Source: Mantis religiosa
Lineage: Eukaryota > Arthropoda > Insecta > Mantodea > Mantidae
Direction: 5' to 3'
Length of the DNA stretch: 64,000 nucleotides
NCBI GenBank assembly: GCA_030765055.1
Contig: CM060958.1
Coordinates: 110,987,127-111,051,126 of the forward strand
In this document: in pieces, positions 1 through 11,219 of the stretch
How positions within the stretch are numbered: position 1 is the stretch's first letter
Layout of the letters: each line of letters begins with the position of its first letter
Program-made: the position numbers and the translations under genes
The notes under the pieces: model-generated
Told to the model about the DNA's origin: nothing
What the model saw: the letters and a program-made list of their open reading frames with translations, nothing else
Database searches by the model: none

Positions 1-712
1 GTAAACAACCAATGCATTGCTTTCAGAGTATTTTTCACGCTCATGTAATTTCAGAACACTTTAGTTAAGATAGTCCAACATTGTGTTCGGTTAACTCAAG
101 AGGTATTAGTTCGGAACAAAGCGAAAGCCTTTCTGCGCCATGAAGTGTAACCATTTTCCATGCTGGCTTTAACTTAACTCTCCTTTCTTGTAAGGAAAGA
201 TGAGAAGTGTGGAAGAAGGTAAGGAACTGTTTGACGATTTATGAGAAGCACTCTTATGGTGATGATCAAACCGCCTACCGACCGAGGGAAGGAAGGTCCA
301 GTAGCCTGCTGATAATCTAGTTAGAGAGCTGAAGCGTGAGAGACGCCAGCAATGGGAGCTCCTTCACGCTCCGCTGCACCTTGTTTCTCCAACCGACTGC
401 ACCAAGAAATAGAGCAAAAATTTTTCATGTTGACCTCAACACTCTTACTTACTGTACCGTTACTTTAATTGTAAGGGAGAATTTGCTCCAAATTTTCAGT
501 TTCTCATACTCTATAGAAACTATTTGTTTTCTCCTCATATAAATCATTTTGGTAGATTAAAACAAAAAAATTAAAAGAAAACGTAGCTTAGCTAAAACCA
601 AAAATGAAACTATGACTTCAGTTTGTGATGAAATTACACAAATTTAATTTTTGACAAATTAATGATGTCTTAATAATATCATAACAAAATCACATGCATA
701 TCGGTCTGGGTG
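1..712. other. No recognisable feature
   Basis: AT-rich sequence with only short open frames (for example 336-542 on the plus strand) that match no family I recognise. No tRNA-like boxes, terminal repeats or target duplications are visible. Confidence 0.5.
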
Positions 713-768
713 AATGATGATGATATGATGATGACGATGACGATGATGATGATGACGACGACGACGAC

Positions 769-806
<38 letters not shown>
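713..806. repeat. GAT/GAC microsatellite
   Basis: An imperfect trinucleotide run of GATGAT units with interspersed GAC units, about 94 bp. It lies just left of a minus-strand LINE tail. GAT tracts also end the LINE at about 23.5 kb, so this run could be the tail of a lost LINE or an independent microsatellite. Confidence 0.85.
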
Positions 807-807
<1 letters not shown>

Positions 808-820
808 AGCTTTAAAATCC

Positions 821-1640
821 TTAGATTAGATTAGATTAGATTGATTTGCGTTCAGTAGGTTCACTTGTAGCCAGAAAAGGCTGTGAACATTGAACATGTC
901 TAGAGGTATAAAGTTTAATAGCGTATATATGTACAAAAGTTAACATAAGACACATGTTATAGTACACAGGCAATATGAACAACAATATGGAAAACAAAGC
1001 AGGGATAATCATATATGATACAAAATGAAACCCTTTTTAAACCAGCTTTCACTTGGCTTATGCCAGTACGTCTCAACCTTTTTGCAATGGATACCATTCT
1101 TGTTATTTATTAAATACATATAGATTAAAAATAAACTTTCAACTTGCATCAAATATTTATAAGTAATGATTTGTCATTGGAATAGTTAAATACTACTTAT
1201 AGAGCTACAGAAGCATTATCAGGATAATTTGTCATTCAGATAATCTTGTACAGAATAAAAAGATTTTGAGCAAAGGTACTCTCTAACAGCTTTTTTAAAA
1301 GCACCGAAATTATCAACTTTTCTTTAAGAACATTAGGAAGTGCGCCAAATATTTTGATAGTTTCATAATACACTCCTTTCTGGAAGAAAGAAAGTTTAGC
1401 ACTGGGATAATGGATATTATACCTTTGTCTAGAGTTTATTTTGTGAATTACATTATTTGTTGCAAATAAGGCACGATTGCATACAAAGAATTTTAGGATC
1501 GAGAATATATACATGCAAGGAAGCGTTAATATCTTCAATCTTGTAAAAAGATCTTTACAGGAGCATCTGGTGTGGGTGTTAGTAATGATTCTTATAACCC
1601 TCTTATAACCCTTATTTTGAAGGTTGTAAAAGTATGACAG
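821..1640 (-). mobile_element. 5'-truncated non-LTR retrotransposon (LINE), 3' end
   Basis: Read on the minus strand, a conserved LINE C-terminal coding segment (1236-1622) is followed by about 390 bp of AT-rich 3' UTR. It ends in an AATCT tandem tail at 821-842. Truncation at the 5' side and a short tandem 3' tail are the usual outcome of target-primed reverse transcription. No clear target duplication is visible because the left flank is a microsatellite. The clade cannot be fixed from this fragment; Jockey-like is possible. Confidence 0.65.
1236..1622 (-). pseudogene. LINE ORF2 C-terminal fragment
   Basis: The open frame runs uninterrupted from about 1622 to a stop at 1236. It has the pattern seen after the reverse transcriptase domain of many insect LINEs: an RVIRIIT segment, then ILTLPCMYIFSILKF, an IHKINSRQRYNIHYP segment (the usual H-x-Y-x-TR-x-x-x-x-I-x-x-P), FQKGVYYETIKIFGALPN, and a closing region ending ILYKII. 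The reverse transcriptase catalytic part is absent, so this is the tail of a truncated protein and not a functional gene. Family assignment is from motif memory, not a search. Confidence 0.6.
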
Positions 1641-1707
1641 TTACGAACAAAATCTGGAAGTAAGGAATGTAGAAAACAAAAGAAGATCATATTACGAACA
1701 AATTAGA

Positions 1708-3383
1708 GTAGCTACAAAATAAGAATGAACGTGGTTCAGCCAATAAGGTGATTGTGCTGTCTTGGCGTTGCTAGTTCTACAGCTAGCGGGCGACAGGGAT
1801 GGAACAATTCGCAATACATAGATGTTACCTGAGCTTATCGTACATACAGGACGAGTCCAGTATATGTATACTCTGTTCAAGTATTATCATGTCTTCTGGA
1901 CAGCAAAGTGTTTTACACCGGCAGGCGAGAGAAAACATATATACACAATCGCACTATTTGTTTCGTAACTTAATGTACATCAACTTACTAATATTTCACT
2001 CCTCTAATCGACCAGAGAAGACCTGGTAAGAGACTGTCGCAGCGCTGGTCTCTGAAGGTCAATACGCCTCAACACACTGTCCAGTAAGATGCTGACAGAG
2101 AAGTTCAGCATGTGTGTGAGAACAGAAACAGTGATTGTGGCGTGGAAATATAATCTGAACCTTAAAACCTTGAGCTGGAGAACAGTTCGCTTACGTAGCT
2201 ATCGTTCATATGCACACAAACAAAATGATTGGAATTCGATGCGTTCTACGAAATAAGGTGTTTGCTACAGTGAAACAAAGTGGTGACATTTCAACGATTT
2301 GTGAATATAGTTTCTATTTTAATGATGCCATATTTGTATACTTTCTGTAATGGACTTAAAATCAATGTTTGTTTCATTAAAATATTTTATAAATACGGAA
2401 GATATTAATGGTATTTATGTAGCATTTTCACAACATCAATCAACTGTACTTATAATGTTATACATTTTGCGCAGAAATTTTAGTCTTTCAGCAACAGTAT
2501 CGCTTATTTCAAGCAGAAATTTGCGAACATCGTTGGCTCTCCTATATTTGAACCAAGAGATTTCAGAATATTATGTATAGAGGATACAGAATCCTGATAT
2601 TGCATTTTCTCCCTCATTAAATTGGTTAGCCTTTTGGCAGATGGATATTCATTGTCATATAAATCATACATTGTTCTGCGTAGCACGTTTATTAGTTGCT
2701 TGATGTTTCCCTGGAGATCTAAATATGGAAACTTCTCCTAATTTGGTAAACTGTTTGCCTTCTTTAACACTGTTCGTCCAGTATGAGCACTCACGTGACA
2801 AGCTTGTGGCATTAATTCTCGCCTATCAGTGAAATTTGTACTTTCGAAAATGTCCTTAATGGACGAATGTTTGAGAAAGGAATACACATTAACAAGAATA
2901 TTGCTAGCCTGCTTATGTGAAATCTTACGAGTTTTTCGCATTTACTACCAGGTGCACCAGTACTAGGCTTGCTAAGTGGTATATTTACTAACTTAGAAAA
3001 ACACGTGTGCACTCTTAAAAGAACACTGCTTTACTGAATGCAAGGTAAAAATTGCAACTGCATTATAACACGTGTGTGCTCTTCTTCCTGACAGTTAATG
3101 ATTCTTTTCTTTCCAGTCAGTCGTCTTATATTTCTATATCTCCAAAACCAGATATGCTACAAAAATGGGTTTTGGACACTAATCCTCAGAAAAAATAGCT
3201 CTGCAACATGGTAAAAACAAAATAATTATGTAATTAGTATCTATAGAGCGCGCAAAGAAATTAGCTGCATGATTCGGCAAAGCGAGTTGGTATGCGTGCT
3301 TATCTGTACAACGTCGCACGCACCGCATTGGCTAGTAGCGATAGACCAGCCACGCCTTATGTTCATTCCTATTCTGTAGCTAC
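1708..3383 (-). mobile_element. Possible decayed DDE transposon
   Basis: The left end reads GTAGCTACAAAATAAGAATG. The reverse complement of the right end reads GTAGCTACAGAATAGGAATG, so the two could be terminal inverted repeats (18 of 20 bases agree). Between them lies a minus-strand transposase N-terminal fragment (2504-2941). No target duplication is obvious and the catalytic half is missing. The rest of the interval holds nothing I can name. Confidence 0.3.
2504..2941 (-). pseudogene. DDE transposase N-terminal fragment
   Basis: Two consecutive minus-strand frames look like the helix-turn-helix half of an IS630/Tc1-related insect transposase. The first (2738-2941) starts MRKTRKISHKQASNILVNVY and contains ACHVSAHTGRTVLK, a recognition-helix-like stretch. 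The second (2504-2686) reads LRRTMYDLYDNEYPSAKRL then SSIHNILKSLG, a second helix-turn-helix that normally precedes the catalytic domain. A frame change separates them and no DDE residues follow. The C-terminal half of the same kind of protein appears at 50298-50648. Homology is from memory of this repeated family. Confidence 0.4.
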
Positions 3384-3887
3384 CTTAGTAATAGCTGCAA
3401 CCTTAAATAGTAAATTTCATACTAAGAACTCTATGTGGTACTTAATTAGGTCCAGAATGCATATTGGGAATACGGAATCTGATAAGGAAGTTACAGTTCG
3501 TGATTGGCCAATAACTATTTGCTATACTTGAAGAAGCCGTAAAAAGGAGTAACAAATCAAAATTGCGTTTCTATGTTTACTACATGTTAAGGAAACATAA
3601 TGAATTGGAGTGTGAACAAATAAAAAGCTACATCTAAATGATATGGACAAATCTTTCTTATGCACTCTTTTGTTAATGAATTAAGTGAAGATATAATGAA
3701 TTATGTCTTCATTGTTGGTTTATTTGTTTATGTAGCCCAATTTAATATTTCGATTTTGATGGTTATTATAAAGCGGTAAACATTTATAAAACTGAGCGTC
3801 ATTGTTATTCAAGAAGCTGCGGATCTAGCATGCGTGTCACCAGCGAAGTCGAAGGAAACGTATGTTGAAAATAACAAACTTATTTTT
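3384..3887. other. No recognisable feature
   Basis: AT-rich interval between two decayed transposons. I see no coding potential, tRNA-like boxes or repeats. Confidence 0.5.
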
Positions 3888-4039
3888 TTCCCAGGAATGG
3901 GATCACATAGGAACTTCTGATTTCTTTTGAAATACACGTGAACTCTTTGTAAATGCGTGGCAGAGATGGCAACACTGTACCTTGCATAGAGCTCTGGTGG
4001 CAGCGACGAGATTTAGGACTGGCTTTGACACTTAAAGTA

Positions 4040-4300
4040 GCAACGCTTTCATTCAACTACAGCGTGTAATCATTCGTTTTCTCCACTTTCGTGGTGTGAC
4101 ACTTATTGAAGTTCATCGCCAATTGAGTGCAGCATCTGATGATGGTACTATGGATGTGTTTAATTTGTGATCCTGGGTGCGACAGTTCAAAGAAGCCAGA
4201 ACATCGTGTCACAACAAACCAAGACAGTTGCCTCCAAAATTGACATTTCCGTGGGATCTGTGTACACAATTGTGCATGAAGCTCTTAAAGTGCTTAATCG
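4040..4300 (+). pseudogene. Mariner transposase N-terminus, left arm
   Basis: Frame-shifted remains of the paired helix-turn-helix region. A segment equivalent to RQLSAASDDGTMDVFN is followed, after frame changes, by KIDISVGSVYTIVHEALKVL (4242-4301). ISVGSVYTIVHEALK is typical of the second helix-turn-helix of mariner-family transposases. The frame then runs into the opposite arm. No DD34D residues are present. Confidence 0.5.
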
Positions 4301-4309
4301 GCGGTCCTC

Positions 4310-4401
4310 CAAAATAACGTACTCCATTCGCTTGATCATGTCGTCAGACCGACTGGGGCGAGGTCGTGACTGTTTTGGTTTGTTGTCACACGATAATAAT
4401 G

Positions 4402-4460
<59 letters not shown>

Positions 4461-4990
4461 GCGCTCAACTACGGCGGTCATCAGCGCCCTTTAAAAAACT
4501 AGTCATGGCAAAATCCTGATATAAAACTTTTTAAAAACTATACAAGTGTAACAAAACCTATTAAAAATACACGTACATAAAAACATCAATCAAAACCTAC
4601 TAAAAATTTCGTTCACTAAATCCTAAACACTAAACCAGACAAGAATGTAAAAACCTTCTCCACGGATCTCCACGCACGGCCTACACGTGGGTGGGCCTGT
4701 TGACCGTCTCCCTCAACCACGAAGAGGAGCCCACACGAGGGAGACTGTTGGCTCTGGACCCCGGGTGCGCCAAACCCGTAGCTACCGAAGTAGGCCCCTG
4801 GGGGGGGGGTTGACACACGATGTTCTGTTTTCATTCGAAGTTCCTGCCTTCAGGAACACACATTAGACACATCCATGGTACCATCACCACATGCCTCACT
4901 CAACTGGCGATAAATTTCAATAGGTGTCACACCACGAAAATGGAGAAAACGAGTGATTACAACATGTTCTTGCAATGAAAACGTCACCAT
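4310..4990 (-). pseudogene. Mariner transposase N-terminus, right arm
   Basis: On the minus strand an ATG at 4990 opens MVTFSLQEHVVITRFLHF, then RGVTPIEIYRQLSEACGDG and TMDVSNVCS, the first helix-turn-helix of a mariner-type transposase. The frame then decays. The same arm resumes beyond the LINE insertion at about 4395-4310. The left arm carries a parallel copy in the opposite orientation. Confidence 0.5.
4395..4813 (-). mobile_element. LINE 3' tail with (TA)n, inserted in the mariner derivative
   Basis: A 419-bp insertion flanked by an exact 8-bp duplication CACACGAT (4387-4394 and 4814-4821). On the minus strand it ends with a GC-rich hairpin, GGGCGCTGATGACCGCCG then GAGCGCCCTT, followed by a (TA)n tract (about 4405-4456). 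A terminal hairpin followed by a simple repeat is typical of some insect LINE 3' ends. The 5' part is a GC-rich piece (4616-4834) with an open minus frame that I cannot assign. The same hairpin type recurs at 45515-45600 and 55519-55579. Confidence 0.6.
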
Positions 4991-5103
4991 TTTAAGTATC
5001 AAAACACATTCCTAACTCTTGTCGCTGCCACTAGAGTTCTATGCATTGTAAAGTAGTGCCATCTGACACGCATTCACAAAGAGTTGACTTGTATTTAAAA
5101 AAG

Positions 5104-5160
5104 AAAAACAGAAGGTCCTATCCCAGTCCAGAAAAAACAGAAGGTCCTATCCCAGTCCAG
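5104..5160. repeat. 29-bp tandem duplication at a transposon end
   Basis: ACAGAAGGTCCTATCCCAGT occurs twice, 29 bp apart, at the outer end of the palindromic element's right arm. The left arm has only one equivalent copy, so the terminal repeat was duplicated locally. Confidence 0.7.
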
Positions 5161-5430
5161 AAAAAATTAGGTGGTTTATAACTTGAATACGCCTCATAAA
5201 ATCGTAAACAGTTATAGAAGTGAGGCAGTTTTGCTGACATATTTTTAAGAAAAAAGTAAGAAGAAAAATGATGTATCTCCAGCGAACTTACAGTGCGATT
5301 ATTCTGTGTTGCGATCGACTATATTTTTTAAATAGGAATGTTGATATTCACATACATGCGAAATTGAAGGCATTTTTGAAGATATATTTTGGCTATGAAC
5401 CCAACTATGCTGTTGGGAGTTACGTCACTT

Positions 5431-6075
5431 CCTACTGGTACCGAGCGGAATGGCTCAGGCAGTTTCGTCTGTGGCCCGCATTCGGGAGGTCCGGGCTTGA
5501 TTCCCGTGGCCGACGCACCTGAACCATGGGTTTTTCGGGGATTTCCCGGGTCACTAGGCGAATCCTGAGTAGGTTGTTTACATCCCCCGAATTTCCTGTC
5601 CCTCCATTTTATCTCCATTATCATTTCATATCATCTCTCATCTGGTGGTATCTTTAAGTGTAGAAGTGTCGGCGGGTGTCTCGGTGGTGCATGGCAGGAT
5701 GATATGCTCTGAGGAAAACTACTTCCTACTCCGGTAGTTTGGTTGCCGGTCTCCGCTCCTCTGCTGGGACCATTTCGGGACCACCAGCTAGGGAATTTTG
5801 AGGCTCGGATCGCCTGCCTGGGAACATTATGGCTCGGCTGTTGGGCTCGTTGTCGTCCGGCTGTAGGGTAGCGAGTTTGTTGTCCTGCCCTTCGGGGGAA
5901 GTCTCTATAGAGACCCTGTCCTCTGTACTGGCGTGGCTCTTTGGGTCGGCTACCCTCTGTCTCCTTCGCTTCATCCTTCCCCCCGGGGTGCCCCCACTTG
6001 AGGCATAGGAACTATGGGCCCAGCATGGTGGCCTACGTACCGAATCCCTTCCGTAATGAAATCCCAATCGCAATC
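5431..6075 (+). mobile_element. SINE-D copy 1 (tRNA-like head plus GC-rich body)
   Basis: The head begins CCGAGCGGAATGGCTCAGGC with a polymerase III A-box-like segment. A B-box-like GGGCTTGATTCCCGTGGCC follows at about 5494. Next come a 120-bp linker (GGGTTTTTCGGGGATTTCCC, TCACTAGGCGAATCCTGAG) and about 430 bp of GC-rich body ending in AATCCC-type repeats. The whole unit recurs on the minus strand at 27930-28804, which fixes its extent at about 640 bp. The body has a minus-strand open frame (5726-6085) of unknown significance. Confidence 0.6.
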
Positions 6076-6126
6076 CCACTCCCACTGACCAGTAAAACTA
6101 GAATCTTATATATTGTGTAATGTGCA

Positions 6127-6362
6127 GTGTTTAACGCCCTCTTTTCCTACACGCGGCACTGCAGGCGGTGACATTGGTGATACATGATATAAATATAGAG
6201 CATAGTTGTCTGAGATAGCGGAGAAAACCGGAGATCCCGGAGAAAACTCGCCTTAGTACCATGTCGTCCATCACAAATTTCACTTTTTCGGTCACCTGGG
6301 ATTGAACCCGGGTCCGCCTTGGCGAGAGCCGAGTGGTCTAACCAGTCAGCCACGGCGCGGCC
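6127..6362 (-). mobile_element. SINE-C copy 1
   Basis: On the minus strand the unit starts GGCCGCGCCGTGGCTGACTG, then GGTTAGACCACTCGGCTCTC (A-box region), then a B box in CCCGGGTTCAATCCCAGG. The tRNA-unrelated body is the one shared with 28372-28593. The flanks AATGTGCA (6119-6126) and AATGTACA (6363-6370) form an 8-bp duplication with one mismatch. Confidence 0.7.
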
Positions 6363-6370
6363 AATGTACA

Positions 6371-6725
6371 TGAACAAAGTAAAAGACAAGAATTTTCCTA
6401 CATGAAAAAGTACCCATAATGACTGCTTCAGTCATCTTAAATATCTGGTACCTCTTATGACTTCCAACAAAAATATATGTTGCTATTTTGAGATAAAAAA
6501 AGATCAAAAGTTTTATATTTTTAGTCCTTAATTGGTAATTTACTGAATGAATACTAAAGCTTATGCCATCAGTCAGTGCTAGACGTTTTGATGTACAGAG
6601 ATCAATACGCTTCACTGTATTTAAAGAGCATTAAGTGGTTACGTGGTTTTACTCTGGTGGCTTTTAAACCTCGAAGTACTATCTAATTACTTTAATCATC
6701 CCATCAAATATTCTTGCGGTTTTCG
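6371..6725. other. No recognisable feature
   Basis: AT-rich. The minus frame 6346-6615 is partly a shadow of SINE-C and shows no known motif. Confidence 0.5.
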
Positions 6726-6970
6726 TGTTGTTTCATGGTTCAATTTCTGGCTCTGGGTTGGTGATTTTAAGTCGGCTGTATCCCCAAGGTTCAAGCTTAT
6801 TTGACCACCATCCTCCACATCAATCTACTATTAGAGGGAACGAAATCACTCAGAAATGGCTCCATCATCGCTTGCTGGAATGTGGTTACCCCGAAGGTCC
6901 ATAGACCATTTCAAGGGCGTCAGAAGCTACAGCGACGAGATTCATATAGAGCATGGATCCCCTTTACGCT
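6726..6970 (+). repeat. Degenerate SINE-G-like fragment
   Basis: It contains GGTTCAATTTCTGGCTCTGG followed by GTTGGTGATTTTAAGTCGG, closely parallel to SINE-G at about 27508-27545. Further on, GTTACCCCGAAGG also matches that copy. The tRNA-like 5' half is missing or too diverged. Confidence 0.4.
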
Positions 6971-7179
6971 TAAAACTGTACTTCCATAAACTCCCAAATT
7001 TTTGGGCAAAAAATGATTTCGAAGTGAACAAGTAAATTTAAGCAAATCACAGTATGGGATTTTAAAACATTCAAGTCGGTTAAGCCGAAATTGTTTGCTT
7101 TACTGTGAAGCTCCCATAGATTAAAACAGGCCTGCCAATTTATGATCTGTGGTACCATTCTCATTTGATCGGGGAGGAA

Positions 7180-9320
7180 AGAAAATAAAAATAAGAGAAC
7201 TGGGAACAATAGAAATAGAAAATGAAGATCTACATAGGCAATTAACAAAAGAGGTGTATCAACAATTAAAATCTATAAAATACAGAAGACAGTAGGACTG
7301 GATGGTATACCAGGGGAATTTTGGAAAGTGTATGGGGAAACAAAAAAGGGCTTAGAAGTAATGACAAAGGTGCTAAACAAGATAAAAGAAAGTGTTGACA
7401 TACCAGATAGCTGGGAAATAAGCATGATTGTGCCTATTTATAACGGGAAGTGAGGTGCAAATAAACCAGAAGACTACAGGGGAATAAGTCTGTAATCTAT
7501 ATTAGGAAAAATATACACAGGAATATTATCAGAAAGGCTAATATGGTTAGAACAAGAAAGGAAGCTCTCTGAATTTCAAGCAGGATTCAGGAAAGGAAAA
7601 CGTACAATAGATAATCCGTTCATAATAAAGACTATAATAGACAGATACCTCAGGAAGAAGAGAGGAAGAGTATATATGTTCTTTGGGGATTTTGATAAAG
7701 CTTTTGATACGATCAACAGAAAGGCTTAGTTTGGAAATTGTGGATGAAAGGAGTAAGAAGAAAATTTATAAAAGAAGTAGAGAAAATCTATGAAGGGATG
7801 AAGTTTAGCATAAGGTAGGAAAATATGTAATTACAGAGACAAGGAGACAAAATGAGTCCAATTTTATTTAATTTATTTATAGATAAGATAATAGACAAGG
7901 TTAAAGAAGGAAATCAGCACTGTCCGGTAATAGCAATCAAAGAAATTCCTGGACTGCTGTATGCGGGTGACTTAATGGTAGGATCTATAACGGTAGTAGG
8001 ATTGCAGAAGGCAATAAAAGAAATCCGGAAATTATGTGAAGAGTGGGGAATAAAAATAAACATAAATAAGTCGAAAGTTGTGCTCTTCAAGAAGGGAGTT
8101 AAATTTAAAAAAAAAGATGAAAAGTAGGCAAAAGGGTAGAAGTGGTCAATGAACTTAGGAGTAAAGTTGAATAACAATGGAAAGTGGGAAGCACACAGGA
8201 GAAAACTTGAAGCAAAAGGAAGGGCGACAATGAATGGAACAAGAATATGCAAATTTAAGCTAGAAATGACAACCAAGTGGTTAGAAAGAATGTACGAAGC
8301 ACTAGTTGAATACAAAATGTTGTATGAAGTGGAGATCTGGCAGGGGGGAGCACAGAGGTAAACAAAACTGTGGACCAAAACTACAGAAGGTTTTGTAAAG
8401 TGCTACTAGGTTTACCAAGATCGGCACCTAGGGAAGTAGCTTTAGTAGAATTAGGAAAGACAAAAAGAAATGGAATAATAATGGAAAGAATAATAAAATT
8501 TTGGTATAGGTGTTTGGTCAAATAAGAAGGGGAAATTATGTAATTATGCATGAGACAGCAAAAAAGATTAGAGAACTCAAACAGTTGTTGGACCGAGATT
8601 GGAGGAATTTTGGAAAAAAATAGGAATGGGAGATATATGGAGATTAGAGGAAAGTAATACAAGCGATGTGGGTAAATTAGTAAAATACAGAATAGAAGAT
8701 ATAGAAAGAGAGGAAATATGGGGAAGTCTAGAAAATATGAAATTATTAAAATTTTACAGGCAAACAAAAAGAAATTGGTGACGAGAAGCATATGTAGCTT
8801 ACTGCAATAGGCAAGAGAGAGAAGGGCTAGCTTGGATGAGAACAGGAATAATATATTTCTAAGAGGGATATGAGTTAGGGAAATGGAAATTTGTGGATTG
8901 TGTAGGGGAAAAGAAAGCATAGAACACGATATAACAGAGTACGAGGAGGTTGCAATAAGGAGAAAAAAGGTTTGGGAAGAAAAATGTGAGAAAATACAGA
9001 AGAGGATAGTAACTATAAAAATGTTAACGGGCAGGGAGGAAAAGAAGGTAAGAAGTGTTCGTGAGTTCCTTCGGAAAGGAAAGAAAAATGGGCAAGAAAT
9101 GTAAAGAATATAGGAAAGGATGATGCGGGGGAAGAAAGCGACTACTTAAGTAATCAAGGAAGGATGGAGGTTAAGAGCTACCTGGCAGAGCAGAAGACCA
9201 GGGTGTCGCGTAAGCGAAGGTAGTAACGAGATAAAGACAAATAAATGTAGCTAAAAGTTGTAAATTGTAAAATTTGGGAATATGCACAATAAATATAGCA
9301 ATATCAATGTAAATAAATGC
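7180..9320 (+). mobile_element. Decayed non-LTR retrotransposon (LINE)
   Basis: About 2.1 kb of purine-rich plus-strand sequence covers a reverse transcriptase (7270-8360) and a C-terminal cysteine-histidine motif (8883-9104). It ends in AT-rich sequence with AATAAA-like hexamers near 9285-9320. Multiple stops and frame changes make it non-autonomous. The coding strand is strikingly A-rich and C-poor compared with its surroundings. The 5' end with the endonuclease domain is not visible, and no target duplication was found. Confidence 0.65.
7270..9104 (+). pseudogene. LINE reverse transcriptase, multiply disrupted
   Basis: Reverse transcriptase segments occur in order across broken frames: TVGLDGIPGEFWKVYGE (usually KA-GxDGIP-E), SWEISMIVPIYNGK, EDYRGISL, LSEFQAGFRKGKRTIDNPF (the QxGFR motif), DFDKAFDTINR (catalytic motif A), MSPILFNLFIDKI (motif B), and LLYAGDLMVGS where the usual YADD reads YAGD. 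GVKLNNNGKWEAHRRKLEAK (8155 on) matches the post-catalytic region. At 8883 CGLCRGKESIEH suggests the terminal zinc-knuckle-like motif. The altered catalytic motif and the stops show it is inactive. Confidence 0.65.
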
Positions 9321-10774
9321 TTTCTCCCCTCAATCAACGTTGTGTAGCGGGATTATGGTGATAATAGGAAGATTGTGTTCTCGAAACCCCTCGTTGCGAC
9401 GATCATGTGGAACGGGAATTATACTCACCTGATTTCGTCCCGCGTCCCGCGTTCTTGATCCAATCTGATACATAGATGTATATAAAAAATCTCCGAATAT
9501 GCTTCAGTCTGAACTATGTATTTTCAGACTGGTCGCGAGTTATAGGATGAATTTTCTGAATAAACAAGGATACCAATTATATTTTTACTCTAAGATATCA
9601 ATATGTTCAATTTAATTTGTAGTATTTATACAATTTATCTTATAAAACCTGACAATAGTATTCTATACCTTGATTACAATTAACAGAAAGCTAATGTTAA
9701 ACTTTTACAAGGTTTCGTTGAGGCACTGAATTTGCGTCTCTTCACCATAACGTAGTTCCAACAGAAGACTTTCTTTCCTAGCTGTTGTCCCAAAATTATT
9801 GATTTGTACTTCTATCGTTGCCATCCCTACCAAAAATACTTAATTTTTGTACTATTTCGCGTCACACATTACATAATGTCAATTTAAAACTACCAATTAT
9901 GAAACATTTACATCGGATCACTTACATGTTACGTCATCTCATGACCTACTGAATTTTAACAATTGGCCTTTTTATTCATTTAAGCAAGTCTATATCGAGT
10001 CTTAAACCACAATTTTAAACATTTTTCAACAATCGTGGCCTAAACGAAACAACCATTACAGTTGCTTTGGGTGACTAGAGTCAACGGTGACATTACTGAG
10101 TGAATATAAGCTCCTTGGACCGTAGGCAAACCGAAGAAGAAATCTCAGGGATAATTATACTTCATCTAACCTTTATTAGCACCAATGGTGAAAATGGAAA
10201 ATAACTTTTATGTGAATAATGCATAACTGTACAGTGGACCGTTGTGAAATGACTAAAATGAGTATAAAGAATATAACTTGGCAGAAGTTAATTTTTTAAA
10301 CACTTGCACTGTCACTACACTTGCACTACAGGACTTGCAATGGTAGGAAATCTAAAGTGATAAATTTCTGGCCACATGTCAATATTTTGGACTATAACAT
10401 TCGCCAAATTGGATTGTGATCTCATCGAAGTTTTCCGAAGAACGAAATAAGGAATATAAGTATTTAAACTTAAGGTCCTAAATACAATTTCAAATAAGTT
10501 CCGCTGTAATACAGCGAGTACATTTTACAGAAGCTAACTAACGACGCACAGGGTCCCTGTAATGAAGCACGTGATGTAGTGACCTGGAGCCATATGCAAT
10601 CAACATCATAATTGATTTACGTCATCAGCTTCATAATCAATTATGTATTTAAGCTTTCAGTTGTATAATTAGATGTAAATACAGTGAAATCAGAAAATAT
10701 TTTTTCAAAACATCTGTAACCGCATCTACAGATCTGAAAACCTGTAGCCTTACGGTTCCCTGTATAATGTAAAT
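9321..10774. other. No recognisable feature; insertion site of the Gypsy element at its right edge
   Basis: About 1.45 kb of AT-rich non-coding sequence. A short inverted repeat, CATAATTGATTT and AATCAATTATG, occurs at about 10609-10647. No coding segments, tRNA-like boxes or TSD-flanked insertions are seen. Confidence 0.5.
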
Positions 10775-10778
10775 ATAT

Positions 10779-11206
10779 TGTGACTTTGTGGGTTCGTGAA
10801 ATGAAAAGTCCAATTTCACCACTCAAAAATGTTCTTTATTTCCACCGACTTACAGTTAATCACTTGCCAATTACACAAAATTACGTAATGCTCACAATTA
10901 CGATTCACCAGTTCGTCCGTTATCGTTCCGATGCACGTACACGGCGCTACTTCACTAGCACGTCAAACACTAACTGACTAACTGTCTCTCTGAAACCCTT
11001 TTTATAAGAATGTCAGTGTTTTTCTAGAAGTCTCTAATCACCGAACGTTCCAGACCACCGGAGAAGGGGAGAGAAACATCGAAGGACCGGCGACACTACC
11101 GCAAATCACCCCTCAGTTAGTGACAGGAGACAGATGAGTGGGCGTGGCGAGGCCTCCGGCCCCTTCTCAGCTGTTGCTTGTGGTGCTTCCCGATAACTGG
11201 GTGACA
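10779..11206 (-). repeat. 3' LTR of the Gypsy element
   Basis: 428 bp, running TGTGAC to GTGACA on the plus strand. It is 99.5 percent identical to the 5' LTR by direct comparison. Confidence 0.95.
10835..10840 (-). terminator. Poly(A) signal in the 3' LTR
   Basis: Minus-strand AATAAA about 55 bp before the LTR end. The 5' LTR has the same hexamer at 16071-16076. Confidence 0.6.
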
Positions 11207-11219
11207 CTGCTCCCTCCTC
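11207..11219 (-). other. Polypurine tract
   Basis: GAGGAGGGAGCAG on the minus strand, directly abutting the 3' LTR. This is the expected plus-strand DNA primer, and it overlaps the last codon and stop of pol. Confidence 0.8.

Larger units (their letters stand above)
3888..5168. mobile_element. Palindromic mariner-type derivative (two 5' halves)
   Basis: The left arm (3888 to about 4300, plus) and the right arm (5168 down to about 4310, minus) are diverged copies of the same transposon 5' end. Both contain AACTCTTTGT-AATGCGTG, then CATAGA-CTCT-GTGGCAGCGAC, then the start of a transposase. The arms meet head to head at about 4300-4310 and no catalytic domain remains. The outer ends start near CCAGGAATGGGAT (left) and CTGGACTGGGAT (right, reverse complement). 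A LINE tail (4395-4813) interrupts the right arm. Confidence 0.6.
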
